From Bordetella bronchialis (GTDB taxonomy: Bacteria; Pseudomonadota; Gammaproteobacteria; Burkholderiales; Burkholderiaceae_B): a stretch of 64,000 bases of DNA. The translations under genes and the position numbers were made by a program. Shown here piece by piece: positions 40,201-48,475 of the stretch. Positions within the stretch are counted from its first letter, which is position 1, and the number at the start of each line of letters is the position of its first letter. The DNA is taken from NCBI RefSeq assembly GCF_001676705.1, contig NZ_CP016170.1, positions 4,092,001-4,156,000 on the forward strand. The letters are read 5' to 3'. The notes under the pieces are model-generated. The model did no database searches and was not told where the DNA came from. It saw only the letters and a list, made by a program, of their open reading frames with translations.

Positions 40201-41995
40201 GTTCCAGGACATCGGCCAGCCGCGGCGCGGTAGCGCGCAGCCGTTGCGCCATGCGCTGGACATCCATGGGACGCAACCGCCCCAGCTGGCGGATCGCCGC
40301 GCCCTTGACGGTGCTTTTGATGCGTTCGCCGACCAGCGGCACGCGGCCGGCCGCACGCCGCAAGGAGGCCGCGGCGATGCTGCCCGCCGCATCACCGAAG
40401 CGCACGCCCAATCGCAACCAGGGCACGGCCGACCGGGCCGCCGTGCCCGCCAGCCGTGCACCGGTACCGACAAGCGGCAACAGCGACAAAACGTCGAAGC
40501 TGCCATGCAGCAACGCCGTGGCGATGTCGCCTTTGCTCAGGGACACCACCATGGCGCGGAAAGGAATCAGGTCCAGCAGCGTGTCCACCGCCCCTTCGGA
40601 CCACGTCTGGCCGCGGGCGGCATCGCGACCCCGCGCGATCTCGTCGCGGAACACCTCGGTCATGCGAGGGCGCAGGGACGCGTAGGGACCCGAAGCCAAT
40701 TGCTCCATGCCCAGCCGCGGCAGCCACCGCCCGGGCTGCGCGGCCAGCCTGGCACGCGCAGCGCCATCATGGAACACCCGCTCATGCTCGCGTTTCAGCC
40801 AGGACTCGATCGACTCGCGCTCCGGCACCCCCTGCACCTCGCCCGTCTGGAAAGAAACGAAACAGCGGTGCAAGCGATCCGCCGTTTGCAGGGACACGAC
40901 GTAACCGCGCGACACCGCGGTGCCATAGGCGTCGGAGAATTTCGCCGCGTCGCCGGCGCGCATGCCCATGAGGCGCGTGAAGAAGCGCATTCGCGCGCGC
41001 GATACCGTCACGGCCGCCGTGTCCGGATCGATGCCGTGCTGCCTGGCATGCAAGGCCACGCGGGCCGACAGCCATTGGGCCAGGTGCGTGGACATGCGTG
41101 TCTGGTGCTCGTCGAAACGCCTGCCGAACTCGGCGTGCAGCGAGGCCGGCAAGGCCGCGCGCACGCGCTCGACATGCGCCGGGCCAGGGCTGCGGCCCGC
41201 GCGCGTTTTCATCCGGCGTATCGCGGCGGCATCCAGCCGGTCCGCCTCGAAATAGAACGCGCCGGCCGTCCTGTCCCGCAGCAAGGGCGGCGAGGAGGCC
41301 GAGATATTCTCGGTGGCCGCCCGATAGCTGGTATCCAGCAAGGCATGCGGATCGATATCCTGGGCATGCAACAGCGCGTCGGCCAGCTGCCGCCGGCCCG
41401 GCAGCGGCGGTTCGCTCGCCAGGCCCTGGAGGGCCTGATACAGCGCGATCTCGTCCTGGAATCCGGTGCGCAGGAAGGCATCGACCTGCCCGGCGATCCG
41501 GTCCGCGTCCCGCGACATCCAGGCCGCGTCGTCCACCTTGCCCTCCAGGCGCGCCAGGACGCACAGGACATCCGAGACGGTGCCGGACAACACCTGGTCC
41601 GCGATGGCCTCGCGGCCCAGGGCCACCAGGTCTTCCGTGCCCAGGCCCGCGAGACCCACGTCCAGTTCCCGCGCCGCCAGCACGCCCATCCTATAGGCCA
41701 TGCGCTGCCGGCTGTCCCCGGCGATGCCGGCGGGCACGACGATATCGGGCAGGCTATCCAGAGGGTGCGCGCGGTACGGCAGGCACAGGGCAAGCAGATT
41801 CCACACATCCGCCAGCGCGACATCGCCCATGTCCGGCGCGGGCGCCCGCCCGGCCGGCGGGACCGCCTCGGACAATGCCCTTGCCACGCCGCTTTCCTCG
41901 CCGCGCTCCGCATGCGGCTTTGCGCCCTTGTCCCCTATCGCGGGCGCTACCGGCGGTGGCGCGACACCGCCTGTGCTTACACCTTGTGTTCTCAC
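37208..41995 (-). CDS. Giant LRR/NEL-type E3 ubiquitin ligase, copy B (effector-like)
   Basis: A 1,595-residue paralogue of copies A and C. It has the large N-terminal region with the shared segment [20 protein letters not shown] (about 472), the LLPYGERTGAYTQVDAAG block (about 640), 13 LRRs (about 1013-1267) and a NEL domain with catalytic Cys1389 (codon 37829-37831) in TETCEDRLISTWND. The start is GTG 41995 with GAGG seven bases upstream; it overlaps the TGA of a 13-codon upstream reading frame (GTGA). The ECF-type promoter at 42049-42076 gives a leader of about 50 nt. Unlike A, it has a short linker without tandem repeats. The N-terminus is rich in Thr, Gly, Val and Pro and lacks a Sec signal, as expected for type III substrates. 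Host targets cannot be predicted. Confidence 0.85.
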   Translation of the reverse strand: MRTQGVSTGGVAPPPVAPAIGDKGAKPHAERGEESGVARALSEAVPPAGRAPAPDMGDVALADVWNLLALCLPYRAHPLDSLPDIVVPAGIAGDSRQRMAYRMGVLAARELDVGLAGLGTEDLVALGREAIADQVLSGTVSDVLCVLARLEGKVDDAAWMSRDADRIAGQVDAFLRTGFQDEIALYQALQGLASEPPLPGRRQLADALLHAQDIDPHALLDTSYRAATENISASSPPLLRDRTAGAFYFEADRLDAAAIRRMKTRAGRSPGPAHVERVRAALPASLHAEFGRRFDEHQTRMSTHLAQWLSARVALHARQHGIDPDTAAVTVSRARMRFFTRLMGMRAGDAAKFSDAYGTAVSRGYVVSLQTADRLHRCFVSFQTGEVQGVPERESIESWLKREHERVFHDGAARARLAAQPGRWLPRLGMEQLASGPYASLRPRMTEVFRDEIARGRDAARGQTWSEGAVDTLLDLIPFRAMVVSLSKGDIATALLHGSFDVLSLLPLVGTGARLAGTAARSAVPWLRLGVRFGDAAGSIAAASLRRAAGRVPLVGERIKSTVKGAAIRQLGRLRPMDVQRMAQRLRATAPRLADVLERIAARSRAPVIPDGVWRIQAVSRTAPETMDTIRALSPVPARSLGGGKLRLLPYGERTGAYTQVDAAGQRVGALLLADSEGWLHQAMPIASLQRYRVGLPELVHALQGSRIREDGTVVLAGSHYARLGSDYVQVTRDAAASTPERAIWRAVAPEGVMPDVVAHCLVYDRSQGLWRQAEAPRLAGGGLTLGRVRALGGTRIAAAPLPGTRVTPGEAQLARFRDELCASVRGATPQQADALRALLDRIAGDRRGKAILNAFSAHYDLLGGAPRIVLGAGAAAAAPRPSLDRPAPGDVWHLDLEALRFGTTEAAVDELAAVYNNMTGLLHNDDPFDAMLARGEPSLDPGLEQAWSEWMAQDPQAGGNLDARATDAALTPRELTVLYLQARIREMRCYGGLDRSTLKAVLRNQRGRWEMKLNLSHRGIDSIPPLPRDTAVLNVSSNPIRDWTRLPARLTVLDAEATGLSELPPNLPRGLLELNVSGNRLGRATLAFPPGLVRLGLGNNGLTEVPPLPRGLTELVLRENGLEALPAGLPRGLELLDASNNALTRLPDDLPSTLRVLHAEHNRLQQLPVLPDGLDELAVSWNRLQSLGELPRSLRILEAGHNALDDLPANLPSRLEMLIVPRNRLRRLPDGLPTSLTLVSVQHNAIEDLPANVAALRSCTIHLDGNPLAPGAIPVIAIGGAGPRIFFDDGMGVASQRARTVGRSVRYWWSRPAVDAQSRWDAIDRTLGRRADALEFAVFLDRLRTTVSYRDPAFRAQVEEWLEEISRPERQALLRETLAVCQGGTETCEDRLISTWNDTQNLRRNDDVRAGLFDDRVPEVIDTARQMFRLEVLTAIARAQERSRVVIDPIELYLAYAVRLRDPLGLATVAPMMRFYDLSFVTAHDLLKARETVQARERAEFAQFLVLDYEPWQSLLKRKDAAAYAAAEQEARRLLETTFEPRLREEMEKLGLDPADEGLRQDARTNLGPGIMREIRYRALSPLSRGYLSPREQP

Positions 41996-42033
41996 TGCTT
42001 AACCTCGACCAGCATAGGAATAACGGCCAGCAT
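41992..42033 (-). other. 13-codon upstream reading frame before NEL copy B
   Basis: An ATG at 42033 opens a frame encoding MLAVIPMLVEVKQ, whose TGA overlaps the GTG start of copy B. It would lie within the leader made from the ECF-type promoter. No ribosome site precedes its first ATG; a second ATG six codons in is also poorly placed. It may couple translation or be chance. Confidence 0.25.
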
Positions 42034-42048
42034 CGCGCCGAAGGAAGC

Positions 42049-42076
42049 TAAGTCGGCGTCGGAAAATTCGGGTTCC
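42049..42076 (-). promoter_or_regulatory. ECF-sigma (HrpL/BtrS-like) promoter of NEL copy B
   Basis: Reading leftward, GGAACC (42071-42076) and CGACTTA (42049-42055) are separated by 15 bp. 23 of 28 bases match the element before copy C, including a shared ATTTTCCGA core in the spacer. GGAAC is the typical -35 of ECF sigma factors, and HrpL promoters read GGAACC-N15/16-CCACNNA. The element lies about 20 bp after the copy C stop and about 54 bp before the copy B start. A short inverted repeat (TTCCC/GGGAA) overlaps the -35 element and, with the TTTT, could also act as a weak terminator for copy C. Confidence 0.6.
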
Positions 42077-42095
42077 CCCGCACGGGAATATCGGA

Positions 42096-45000
42096 TTAGT
42101 CCGAGGTGACCGGCACGGGCGTGGCCGCCTGCAGCAAGGCGCGCGTCAAGGGCTCCATGGCGGCGTACCGAAGCGCGCGCACGATTCCCGGGCCCAGGTC
42201 CTTGCGGGCGTCGTCCAGCACGGCGGGGTCGGCGGGCAGCTGCAAGCGGTCGAGCTCTTTTCCGAGCTCCTCGTCGAAGCGGTCCCGCACGGCCTCGTCC
42301 GCCGCGGCCTGCGCCTGCGCATAAGCCTGGGGGTTCTTGCGCTTCAGCAGGGTCTGCCAGGGCGCGTAGTCGAGCACCAGGAACTTGTCGAACTCCTCGC
42401 GCTCGCGCGAGCGCACGATTTCGCGCGCCTCGGCAAGGTGCTCCTCGTCGACCGCCAAGGCATCGTGGAACTGCATTCTTGGCGCGACGAAGGTCAGCTG
42501 CAGTGCGTCGCGCAGATGCACCATGTGGGACAGGTATACCTCCAGCGAGTCGACGCTGCGTCCACCGTGCGTCCGCGCCAAGGCCAACAGAACGCGTTCC
42601 TTGCGGCGCGCGATCTCCGTCAATACATGGATGCGGAACATCTGCCGGGCAATATCGACGACCTCCGCGACGCGGTCGTCGTACAGTCCCAGGCGGATAT
42701 CGTCATTGCGATGCAGGGCCTGCAGGTCGTTCCAGGCCAGCGTGATGCGGTCGTCGCAGGTTTCCGTTGCACCCGCGCACAGGGCCAGCGTCTCTTCCAG
42801 CAGCGGCCGGCGTTCCGGCCTGGAAAGGTCCGCCAGCCAGGCTTGCACCTGCGCACGGAAACCCGGGTCGCGGGCGCTGACGGTATTGCGCAGGCGCGCC
42901 AGGAAGCGGATGAACTCCGCTGCCCTGCCCCGCATCGCGGGGACCAGCGCGATGGCGTCCCATCGCGCCTGCGCATCCTGGAATGCCCGCGTCAGCCAGG
43001 GCCGCACCGCCTGGTCCAGCGTAAGCTCGCCCGATGGCGCACCGTGCGGAAAGGCGCCATATGAGAACCGCGGACCGGGCACGCCGGCGGGAATGGCCGG
43101 GATGGCGCCGGCGCGCAGCGGGTTGCCGTCCAGGAAAATCCAGCAGCGCGTCAACGCGGCGATAAAGGGCGGCAGCTCCGTTATCGCGTTGTCTTGCAGG
43201 CCCAGGAACACCAGTTGGCCCGGCAGGTTATCGGGCAGGCGCGACAGGCGATTGTTCGACACCACCAGCACCTGCAGCGCCGCGGGCAGATCCTCAGGCA
43301 GTCGGCCCAAGCGGTTGGAACGCGCATCCAGGATACGCAAGCTGCCGGGCAAAGCGGGCAAGGTCTCCAGGGAGTTGAAGGACAGGTCGGCTTCCTCCAG
43401 CCCCTCGGACAGCGCATGGGGCAGGCCGGCGAGCCGGTTGCCGCGCGCCAGCAGGACTTTGAGCGCACCGGGCAGGTGTTCCGGCAGCCCCGTCAATACG
43501 TTGCCGTTTACGTTCAGCATTTCCAGCCCGCCCGGCAGCCCGGGCGACAGCGCCGCCAGGAAGTTCTCGCTGACGATCAGCTCCTTCAACGTGGCGGGCA
43601 GCGCGGGCAACCGGGTGAGCCCGTTGCGGGCCATTTCCAGGCGCTCCAGGCGGGGCGGCAAGACCATGGCCGTGCCCCGCAGCATATTGTTGGACACGTT
43701 CAAATACACCAGGCTCGCGGGCAGGTTCGCGGGCAGCCTCCGCATGCGCGTCCGCTCGGCGTGCAGCACCGTCAAGCCATCCGGAAGATGGCTCCAGTCC
43801 TGGATAGGATTATTGGAGACGAGCAACACCCTGGTGTCGCGCGGCAGCGGCGGCACGCTGTCCAGGGCGCGTCCGGAAAGATCGATTTTCATGGCCGTCC
43901 TGCTGCCCGGATGCCTCAACAGCGACTGCAGGGACGCGCGATCCAGGCCGCCATAGCAGCGCATTTCCCGCAGCTGCGTACGCAGGTGGGACACCGCGGC
44001 CTGGCGCGCAATGATCCCGGGGGCCCGTCGCCGCTGCGTCGCGGCCGCGCGCGATACCCCCACGGACCCTTGCGAAATCCAGGCCGCCCAGGCTTGTTCC
44101 AGGCGCGGGTCCAGGGGCGGTCCTGGCTGGATCGCCAGGGCTTCGAAGGGGTCCCTTTCCTGGAGCACGCCGGTCATGTTGTTGTAGACCGCCGCGAATT
44201 CCTGCACCGCGTCCCCGGTCGTGCCGCGCCCCAGCATGTCCAGGTCCAGGTTCCACGCGGTGCCGGAAACCGGGTGGACCAGGCTGGGCCTGGGATGCGC
44301 CGCATGGCCGCTTTCCCGCAGGACGATCTCCGGCACCTGGCCCAGCAATTCGTAATGCGCCGTCATGGCGTTCAGGATGGCCTTGCCGCGCGGATTGCTG
44401 GCTATCAAGTCCACCAGCGCGCGCACTGCCTGCACCTGCACGGGTGTGGCGCCGCGCATGTTCGCTGTCAAGGCGTCGCGGAAGCGCGCCAGTCGCGCGG
44501 CATCGGGCGTGATCCGTACATCGGGCAGGGACGCCACGGGAACAGCCCTGCCGCCCGCCGGCCGATAGCCCCCCGCCAAACCCGGTGCCGGCGTGTGGCG
44601 CCACAAGCCCTGGAGCGGGTCGTAAACCAGCCGGTACGCCACCATATCGGGCACGACATCCGGCGGCGCCGCGGCGCGCCATATCCGCCGCGCACCGGTG
44701 GAGGCGGCCAGGTCGCGCCGCACCTCCACGTAGTCCGGGCCCAGCCGGGCGTAATGCCTGCCATCCAGGGCCACGGTCCCATCCGCGCCCGGGCGCCGAC
44801 CGTCCAGCGCGCGCAGCACGGCCGGCGTCGCGACGCGGTACCGCTCCAAGGTCGCGAGCGGCAGTGTCCGGTGCAGCCAGCCGCCGCTGTCCGCCACCAG
44901 CAGGGCGCCTACCCGCCGCCCCGCGTTGTCGACCTGGGTGTACGCGGCGCGCCCCTCGCCATAGGGAAGCAGGGCCAGCCTGCCGCCTTGGGGATTGCGC

Positions 45001-46976
45001 GCCATGACGCGCGGCGCCGGCCCGATCGCATCGGCGGCGTCGGCCGCGGCCGAGGCGCCGCGGCCCATGGCGCCCGCGCCTTTCATGCGGTTCATGCCGC
45101 TCATGCCGCTCCCGGTAGCGGCGCCGATGCCGCGTTCCAGCCGCCACACCCCGTCGGCGACAAACGTTCCCCGGGCGCGCGCGGCGATTCCGTCCAGGAT
45201 GCCGGCAAGCCTCGGGGCGGAGGCCCGCAAGGCCTGCGCCACGCGGGCAAGATCCAGGGGCCGCAGGCGTCCCCACCCATGCACGGCCGACGTCGCCAGG
45301 GCCGCCCTGACCTGCCCGCGCAACAGCGGAATACCCGCGCCCAATTGCCGCAAGCCGCCGGCCGTCCTGGCGGCCAGCCTGCCGCCCAGGCGCAAGCCCA
45401 TGCCCAGCCAGGGGGCGGCCGCCCGCGCGACCGCCCCGCCCAGCCGGACGCCGGCGCCCACCAGCGGCACCAGCGACAGCACGTCCAGCCCGCCCATCAC
45501 GATCGCGCTCGGGACGTCGCCCTTGCGTAGCGCCACGACCATCGCACGGAAGGGAATCAGGTCCAGCAGCGTGTCGACCGCGCCCTCGGCGTACGTGTGG
45601 CCACGCAGGCCCTCGCGCCCGCGCTCGATCTCCGCGCCGAAGGCGCGGGACAGCCATTCCCGCATGCCGTCCCACGGTCCGGATGCCACGTTTTCCACGT
45701 CGACAACGAAGTCGCCCTGTCCATCCGCGCCGCCGGGCCGCGCATCCGCCGCGGCATCGCCGAATACCAGCCGGCGCTCGCGCTCCAGCCACGCGGCCAG
45801 GGACGTCTGCGGCGGCACGACATGGAGGGCGCCGGTATCGCCGGCGATGAAACAACGATGCTTTCCCGCCATGGAGACCAGGAATCCCCGCGACGGCAGC
45901 TTGTCGCCCACATCGCGATACACCGTGCCGCGGCCGATGAGGGAGGTCGCCGCGCGCGCCAGGCGCCGCAGGCTGGCTCGCGATACGGTCACCGTCGTCG
46001 CCGAGAGATCGATGGCAGCCTGGCGGGCGTGCATGCCCAGGCGCACGGCGAGCCATTGCGCCAGCAGCGTGGACATCCGCTCGCGGTGGCCGTCGAAGCG
46101 GCGACCGAACTCCGCATCCAGGGACGCCGGCAAGGCCGCGAGCACCCGCGCGATATGGGCGTCGTCGGGCGTGCCGCCCGCGCGCGTTTTCATCCTGCGC
46201 AGGATGGGGGCGTCCAGCTTGTCCACCTGGAAATAGACCTCCCCCGCTTTCCGATCCAGCACCAGCGGCGGCGAAGAGGCGGAGACATCGCCGATGGCCG
46301 CGCGATAGCCGGTGTCCAGCAAGGCATCCGGGTCGATATCCTGGGCCCGCAACAAGGCGTCGGCCAGTTCCCTCCGTCCCGATGGCGGCGGTTCCGCGAC
46401 CAGCCCGTCCAGGGCCTCGTACAGGTCGATCTCGTCCTTGAACTCCGTTCGCAGGAAGGCGTCGACCTGCCCGGCGATCCTGTCCGGATCGCGCGACGCC
46501 CAGGCCGCGTCGTCTATCCTGCCCTCCAGGCGGGCCAGGGCCACCAGCACCTGGCTGGCGCTGCCAGCCATGACATGGTCGGCGATGGTCTCCTGCCCCA
46601 GGGCCAGCAGTTCATCCGTGCCGTGCCGGCGCGTATCCAGCCCCAGCTCGCGCGCGGCCAGCACACCCGCCCGGTAGGCCATGCGGCGCCTGCCGTCCCG
46701 GGCGATGGCATCCGGCTCGGCGATGTCGCCCGGTCCTGGCAGCCGGGGGCCGTGGGTCAGCCACAGCGGCAGCAGCTTCCAGGCGTCGGCCAGTTGCAGG
46801 TCCGAAGCGGGGGGCTTCGTACCGCCGGCGGACCCGCCCACCCGGGCCAGCGCGCTGGCGATCGCGCCGCCCACCTCCACCGCGGCAGCGCCGGCGTCGC
46901 CGGCCATATCCGTGTTGGTGGCCTCGTCCGCCATCGGTCGGCGGGCGAGACCGGTGCGCCCGACTTGCGTAGCCAC
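42096..46976 (-). CDS. Giant LRR/NEL-type E3 ubiquitin ligase, copy C (effector-like)
   Basis: A 1,626-residue protein, first of the three in transcription order. It has the same layout as A and B: N-terminal region (KAGEVYFQVDKLDAP at about 245, [20 protein letters not shown] at about 468), LLPYGEGRAAYTQVDNAG block, 13 LRRs (about 1029-1289, ending WIFLDGNPLR) and a NEL domain with catalytic Cys1407 (codon 42756-42758) in TETCDDRITLAWND. The linker at about 620-645 is methionine/glycine rich (GSGMSGMNRMKGAG). Start is GTG 46976 with GAGGGGAG; an ATG 14 codons downstream lacks a ribosome site. Its own ECF-type promoter lies at 47025-47052. No frameshift or missing catalytic residue was seen. 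The gene begins beyond the trpS 3' end, so the array is inserted between housekeeping genes. Confidence 0.85.
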   Translation of the reverse strand: MATQVGRTGLARRPMADEATNTDMAGDAGAAAVEVGGAIASALARVGGSAGGTKPPASDLQLADAWKLLPLWLTHGPRLPGPGDIAEPDAIARDGRRRMAYRAGVLAARELGLDTRRHGTDELLALGQETIADHVMAGSASQVLVALARLEGRIDDAAWASRDPDRIAGQVDAFLRTEFKDEIDLYEALDGLVAEPPPSGRRELADALLRAQDIDPDALLDTGYRAAIGDVSASSPPLVLDRKAGEVYFQVDKLDAPILRRMKTRAGGTPDDAHIARVLAALPASLDAEFGRRFDGHRERMSTLLAQWLAVRLGMHARQAAIDLSATTVTVSRASLRRLARAATSLIGRGTVYRDVGDKLPSRGFLVSMAGKHRCFIAGDTGALHVVPPQTSLAAWLERERRLVFGDAAADARPGGADGQGDFVVDVENVASGPWDGMREWLSRAFGAEIERGREGLRGHTYAEGAVDTLLDLIPFRAMVVALRKGDVPSAIVMGGLDVLSLVPLVGAGVRLGGAVARAAAPWLGMGLRLGGRLAARTAGGLRQLGAGIPLLRGQVRAALATSAVHGWGRLRPLDLARVAQALRASAPRLAGILDGIAARARGTFVADGVWRLERGIGAATGSGMSGMNRMKGAGAMGRGASAAADAADAIGPAPRVMARNPQGGRLALLPYGEGRAAYTQVDNAGRRVGALLVADSGGWLHRTLPLATLERYRVATPAVLRALDGRRPGADGTVALDGRHYARLGPDYVEVRRDLAASTGARRIWRAAAPPDVVPDMVAYRLVYDPLQGLWRHTPAPGLAGGYRPAGGRAVPVASLPDVRITPDAARLARFRDALTANMRGATPVQVQAVRALVDLIASNPRGKAILNAMTAHYELLGQVPEIVLRESGHAAHPRPSLVHPVSGTAWNLDLDMLGRGTTGDAVQEFAAVYNNMTGVLQERDPFEALAIQPGPPLDPRLEQAWAAWISQGSVGVSRAAATQRRRAPGIIARQAAVSHLRTQLREMRCYGGLDRASLQSLLRHPGSRTAMKIDLSGRALDSVPPLPRDTRVLLVSNNPIQDWSHLPDGLTVLHAERTRMRRLPANLPASLVYLNVSNNMLRGTAMVLPPRLERLEMARNGLTRLPALPATLKELIVSENFLAALSPGLPGGLEMLNVNGNVLTGLPEHLPGALKVLLARGNRLAGLPHALSEGLEEADLSFNSLETLPALPGSLRILDARSNRLGRLPEDLPAALQVLVVSNNRLSRLPDNLPGQLVFLGLQDNAITELPPFIAALTRCWIFLDGNPLRAGAIPAIPAGVPGPRFSYGAFPHGAPSGELTLDQAVRPWLTRAFQDAQARWDAIALVPAMRGRAAEFIRFLARLRNTVSARDPGFRAQVQAWLADLSRPERRPLLEETLALCAGATETCDDRITLAWNDLQALHRNDDIRLGLYDDRVAEVVDIARQMFRIHVLTEIARRKERVLLALARTHGGRSVDSLEVYLSHMVHLRDALQLTFVAPRMQFHDALAVDEEHLAEAREIVRSREREEFDKFLVLDYAPWQTLLKRKNPQAYAQAQAAADEAVRDRFDEELGKELDRLQLPADPAVLDDARKDLGPGIVRALRYAAMEPLTRALLQAATPVPVTSD

Positions 46977-47024
46977 GCTCTCCCCTCGATGCAGGACTGG
47001 CGCGAAGGCGCCTTTACGGGGAGG

Positions 47025-47052
47025 TAAGTCGATATCGGAAAATACCGGTTCC
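47025..47052 (-). promoter_or_regulatory. ECF-sigma (HrpL/BtrS-like) promoter of NEL copy C
   Basis: Reading leftward, GGAACC (47047-47052) and CGACTTA (47025-47031) are spaced by 15 bp. The start codon lies about 48 bp after the -10 element, almost the same as for copy B. The -35 element is half of a perfect inverted repeat (GGTTCCC-N4-GGGAACC, 47047-47064) that, with TATTTT after it, could also serve as the trpS terminator. Confidence 0.6.
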
Positions 47053-47087
47053 CGCGTGGGAACCCGGATGGTCAGCGTATGGCGGCA

Positions 47088-48446
47088 CTAGTCCGCGCGC
47101 GCCAGCCCCTGCAGGGTTTCCCGCGTGCGCGCCAGGGCCGCTTCCCGCGCCGCGTCATCGGCGGCCGGGGGGCCGTAGGCCACGGGAGCATCGTCCAGCG
47201 CGGCCAGGTAGGCCATGCCTTCGGCCCGCAGCGATGGCGTCTCGGTCTGCAGGCGGCGCATCGCCGCGCCGGCCTGCTTGGGATCGGCATAGGGGATGGA
47301 GCACAAGAGCTCTTCGCCGTCGGCCGCCAGCAGGCGGAAACGGAAGCTGCCCGTCTCGTCGCGGAAGCTGACGAAACGCGCGGCGCGCGAGGCGGCTTTT
47401 TTGCTGCCCGTCGCGGACGCCACGCCAGGGCTGCCGCCCAGCCGGCGCAAGCCCACCGCATCGCGCAGCCGGGCCATGAAGGGCATTGCCAGCTTGCGCG
47501 CTTTTTCCGCGCCCGCCATGAGGATGTCCTCGATGCGGGCCGGCGCGGCCATCAAGGCCACGTAGCGTTCGCGCATCTCGGCCAGGTCGCGCTCCAGCAG
47601 GTCGCACAGGGCCTGCTTGGCGTCGCCCCAGCCCATGCCCTGCTCCAGTGCCTGGCGGAACGCCGCCGACTCCCCCGCCGGGGCAAAGGCGCGGTAAAGG
47701 GTGTACAGGTGGGAATTTTCCGCGTCCTTGGGTTCGCCCGGCTGCCGCGAATCCGTCACGATGCGCATGACGGCGGAACGCAGGGCCTTGGCGCCGCCTT
47801 CGAACAAGGGAATGGTGTTGTTGTAGCTCTTGGACATCTTGCGCCCGTCCAGGCCGGGCAGCGTCGCGACGTCCTCCGCGATGACCACGTCGGGCAGCAC
47901 GAAATATTCGTCGCCGTACAGGTGATTGAAGCGCTGGGCGATGTCCCGCGCCATTTCCAGGTGCTGGATCTGGTCCCGGCCCACGGGCACCTTGTGGGCG
48001 TTGAACATCAGGATGTCCGCCGCCATCAGCACCGGATAGGAGAACAGGCCCATGCTGATGCCATCGTCCGGGTCCACGCCCTTGGCGGTGTTCTGGTCGA
48101 CCGAGGCCTTGTACGCATGCGCGCGGTTCATCAGCCCCTTGGGCGTGACGCAGGTCAGCAGCCAGCAGAGCTCGGGGATCTCCGGAATATCCGATTGCCG
48201 ATAGAAGGTGACCCGCTCGGGGTCCAGCCCGGCCGCCAGCCAGGTCGCGGCGATTTCCAGCCGGGACCGGGCGACGCGCGCCGGATCCTCGGTGGTCTTG
48301 ATCAAGGCGTGGTAGTCCGCCAGGAAGAAAAATGCGTCCACGCCCGGCTGTTCGCTGGCCTGGATGGCGGGGCGGATGGCGCCGGCGTAATTGCCCAGGT
48401 GGGGCGTGCCGGAAGTGGTGATGCCGGTAAGGACGCGGGTGTTCAT
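47088..48446 (-). CDS. trpS: Tryptophanyl-tRNA synthetase with C-terminal extension
   Basis: The 452-residue class I synthetase charges tRNA-Trp. The HIGH-like motif PHLGNYAGA (about 15) and GRKMSKSYNN (about 199) are intact, and the catalytic domain ends near residue 345. An extra ~100 residues follow, containing ARFVSFRDETGSFRFRLLAA and DGEELLCSIPYADPKQAGAA. This resembles one YegP/DUF1508 repeat, a small domain of unclear role. Typical bacterial TrpS is about 330-350 residues. The gene lies downstream of zapE on the same strand, 29 bp apart. No strong ribosome site precedes the ATG. Confidence 0.93.
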   Translation of the reverse strand: MNTRVLTGITTSGTPHLGNYAGAIRPAIQASEQPGVDAFFFLADYHALIKTTEDPARVARSRLEIAATWLAAGLDPERVTFYRQSDIPEIPELCWLLTCVTPKGLMNRAHAYKASVDQNTAKGVDPDDGISMGLFSYPVLMAADILMFNAHKVPVGRDQIQHLEMARDIAQRFNHLYGDEYFVLPDVVIAEDVATLPGLDGRKMSKSYNNTIPLFEGGAKALRSAVMRIVTDSRQPGEPKDAENSHLYTLYRAFAPAGESAAFRQALEQGMGWGDAKQALCDLLERDLAEMRERYVALMAAPARIEDILMAGAEKARKLAMPFMARLRDAVGLRRLGGSPGVASATGSKKAASRAARFVSFRDETGSFRFRLLAADGEELLCSIPYADPKQAGAAMRRLQTETPSLRAEGMAYLAALDDAPVAYGPPAADDAAREAALARTRETLQGLARAD

Positions 48447-48475
48447 GGCGTTCGCAGGAAAAACAAAGGGAAAGT

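Noticed and set aside
35843..42109. Very long open frame on the plus strand opposite NEL copies A and B
   Set aside because: It is antisense to two paralogous genes with clear domains. GC-rich codon bias opens the opposite frame; it has no recognisable domain, and the arginine/glutamine-rich composition is typical of shadows.
47047..47064. Reading the perfect inverted repeat as a bidirectional ECF promoter
   Set aside because: GGAACC also occurs on the plus strand, but no CGACTTA-like -10 lies 15 bp downstream in that direction, only the trpS 3' end.
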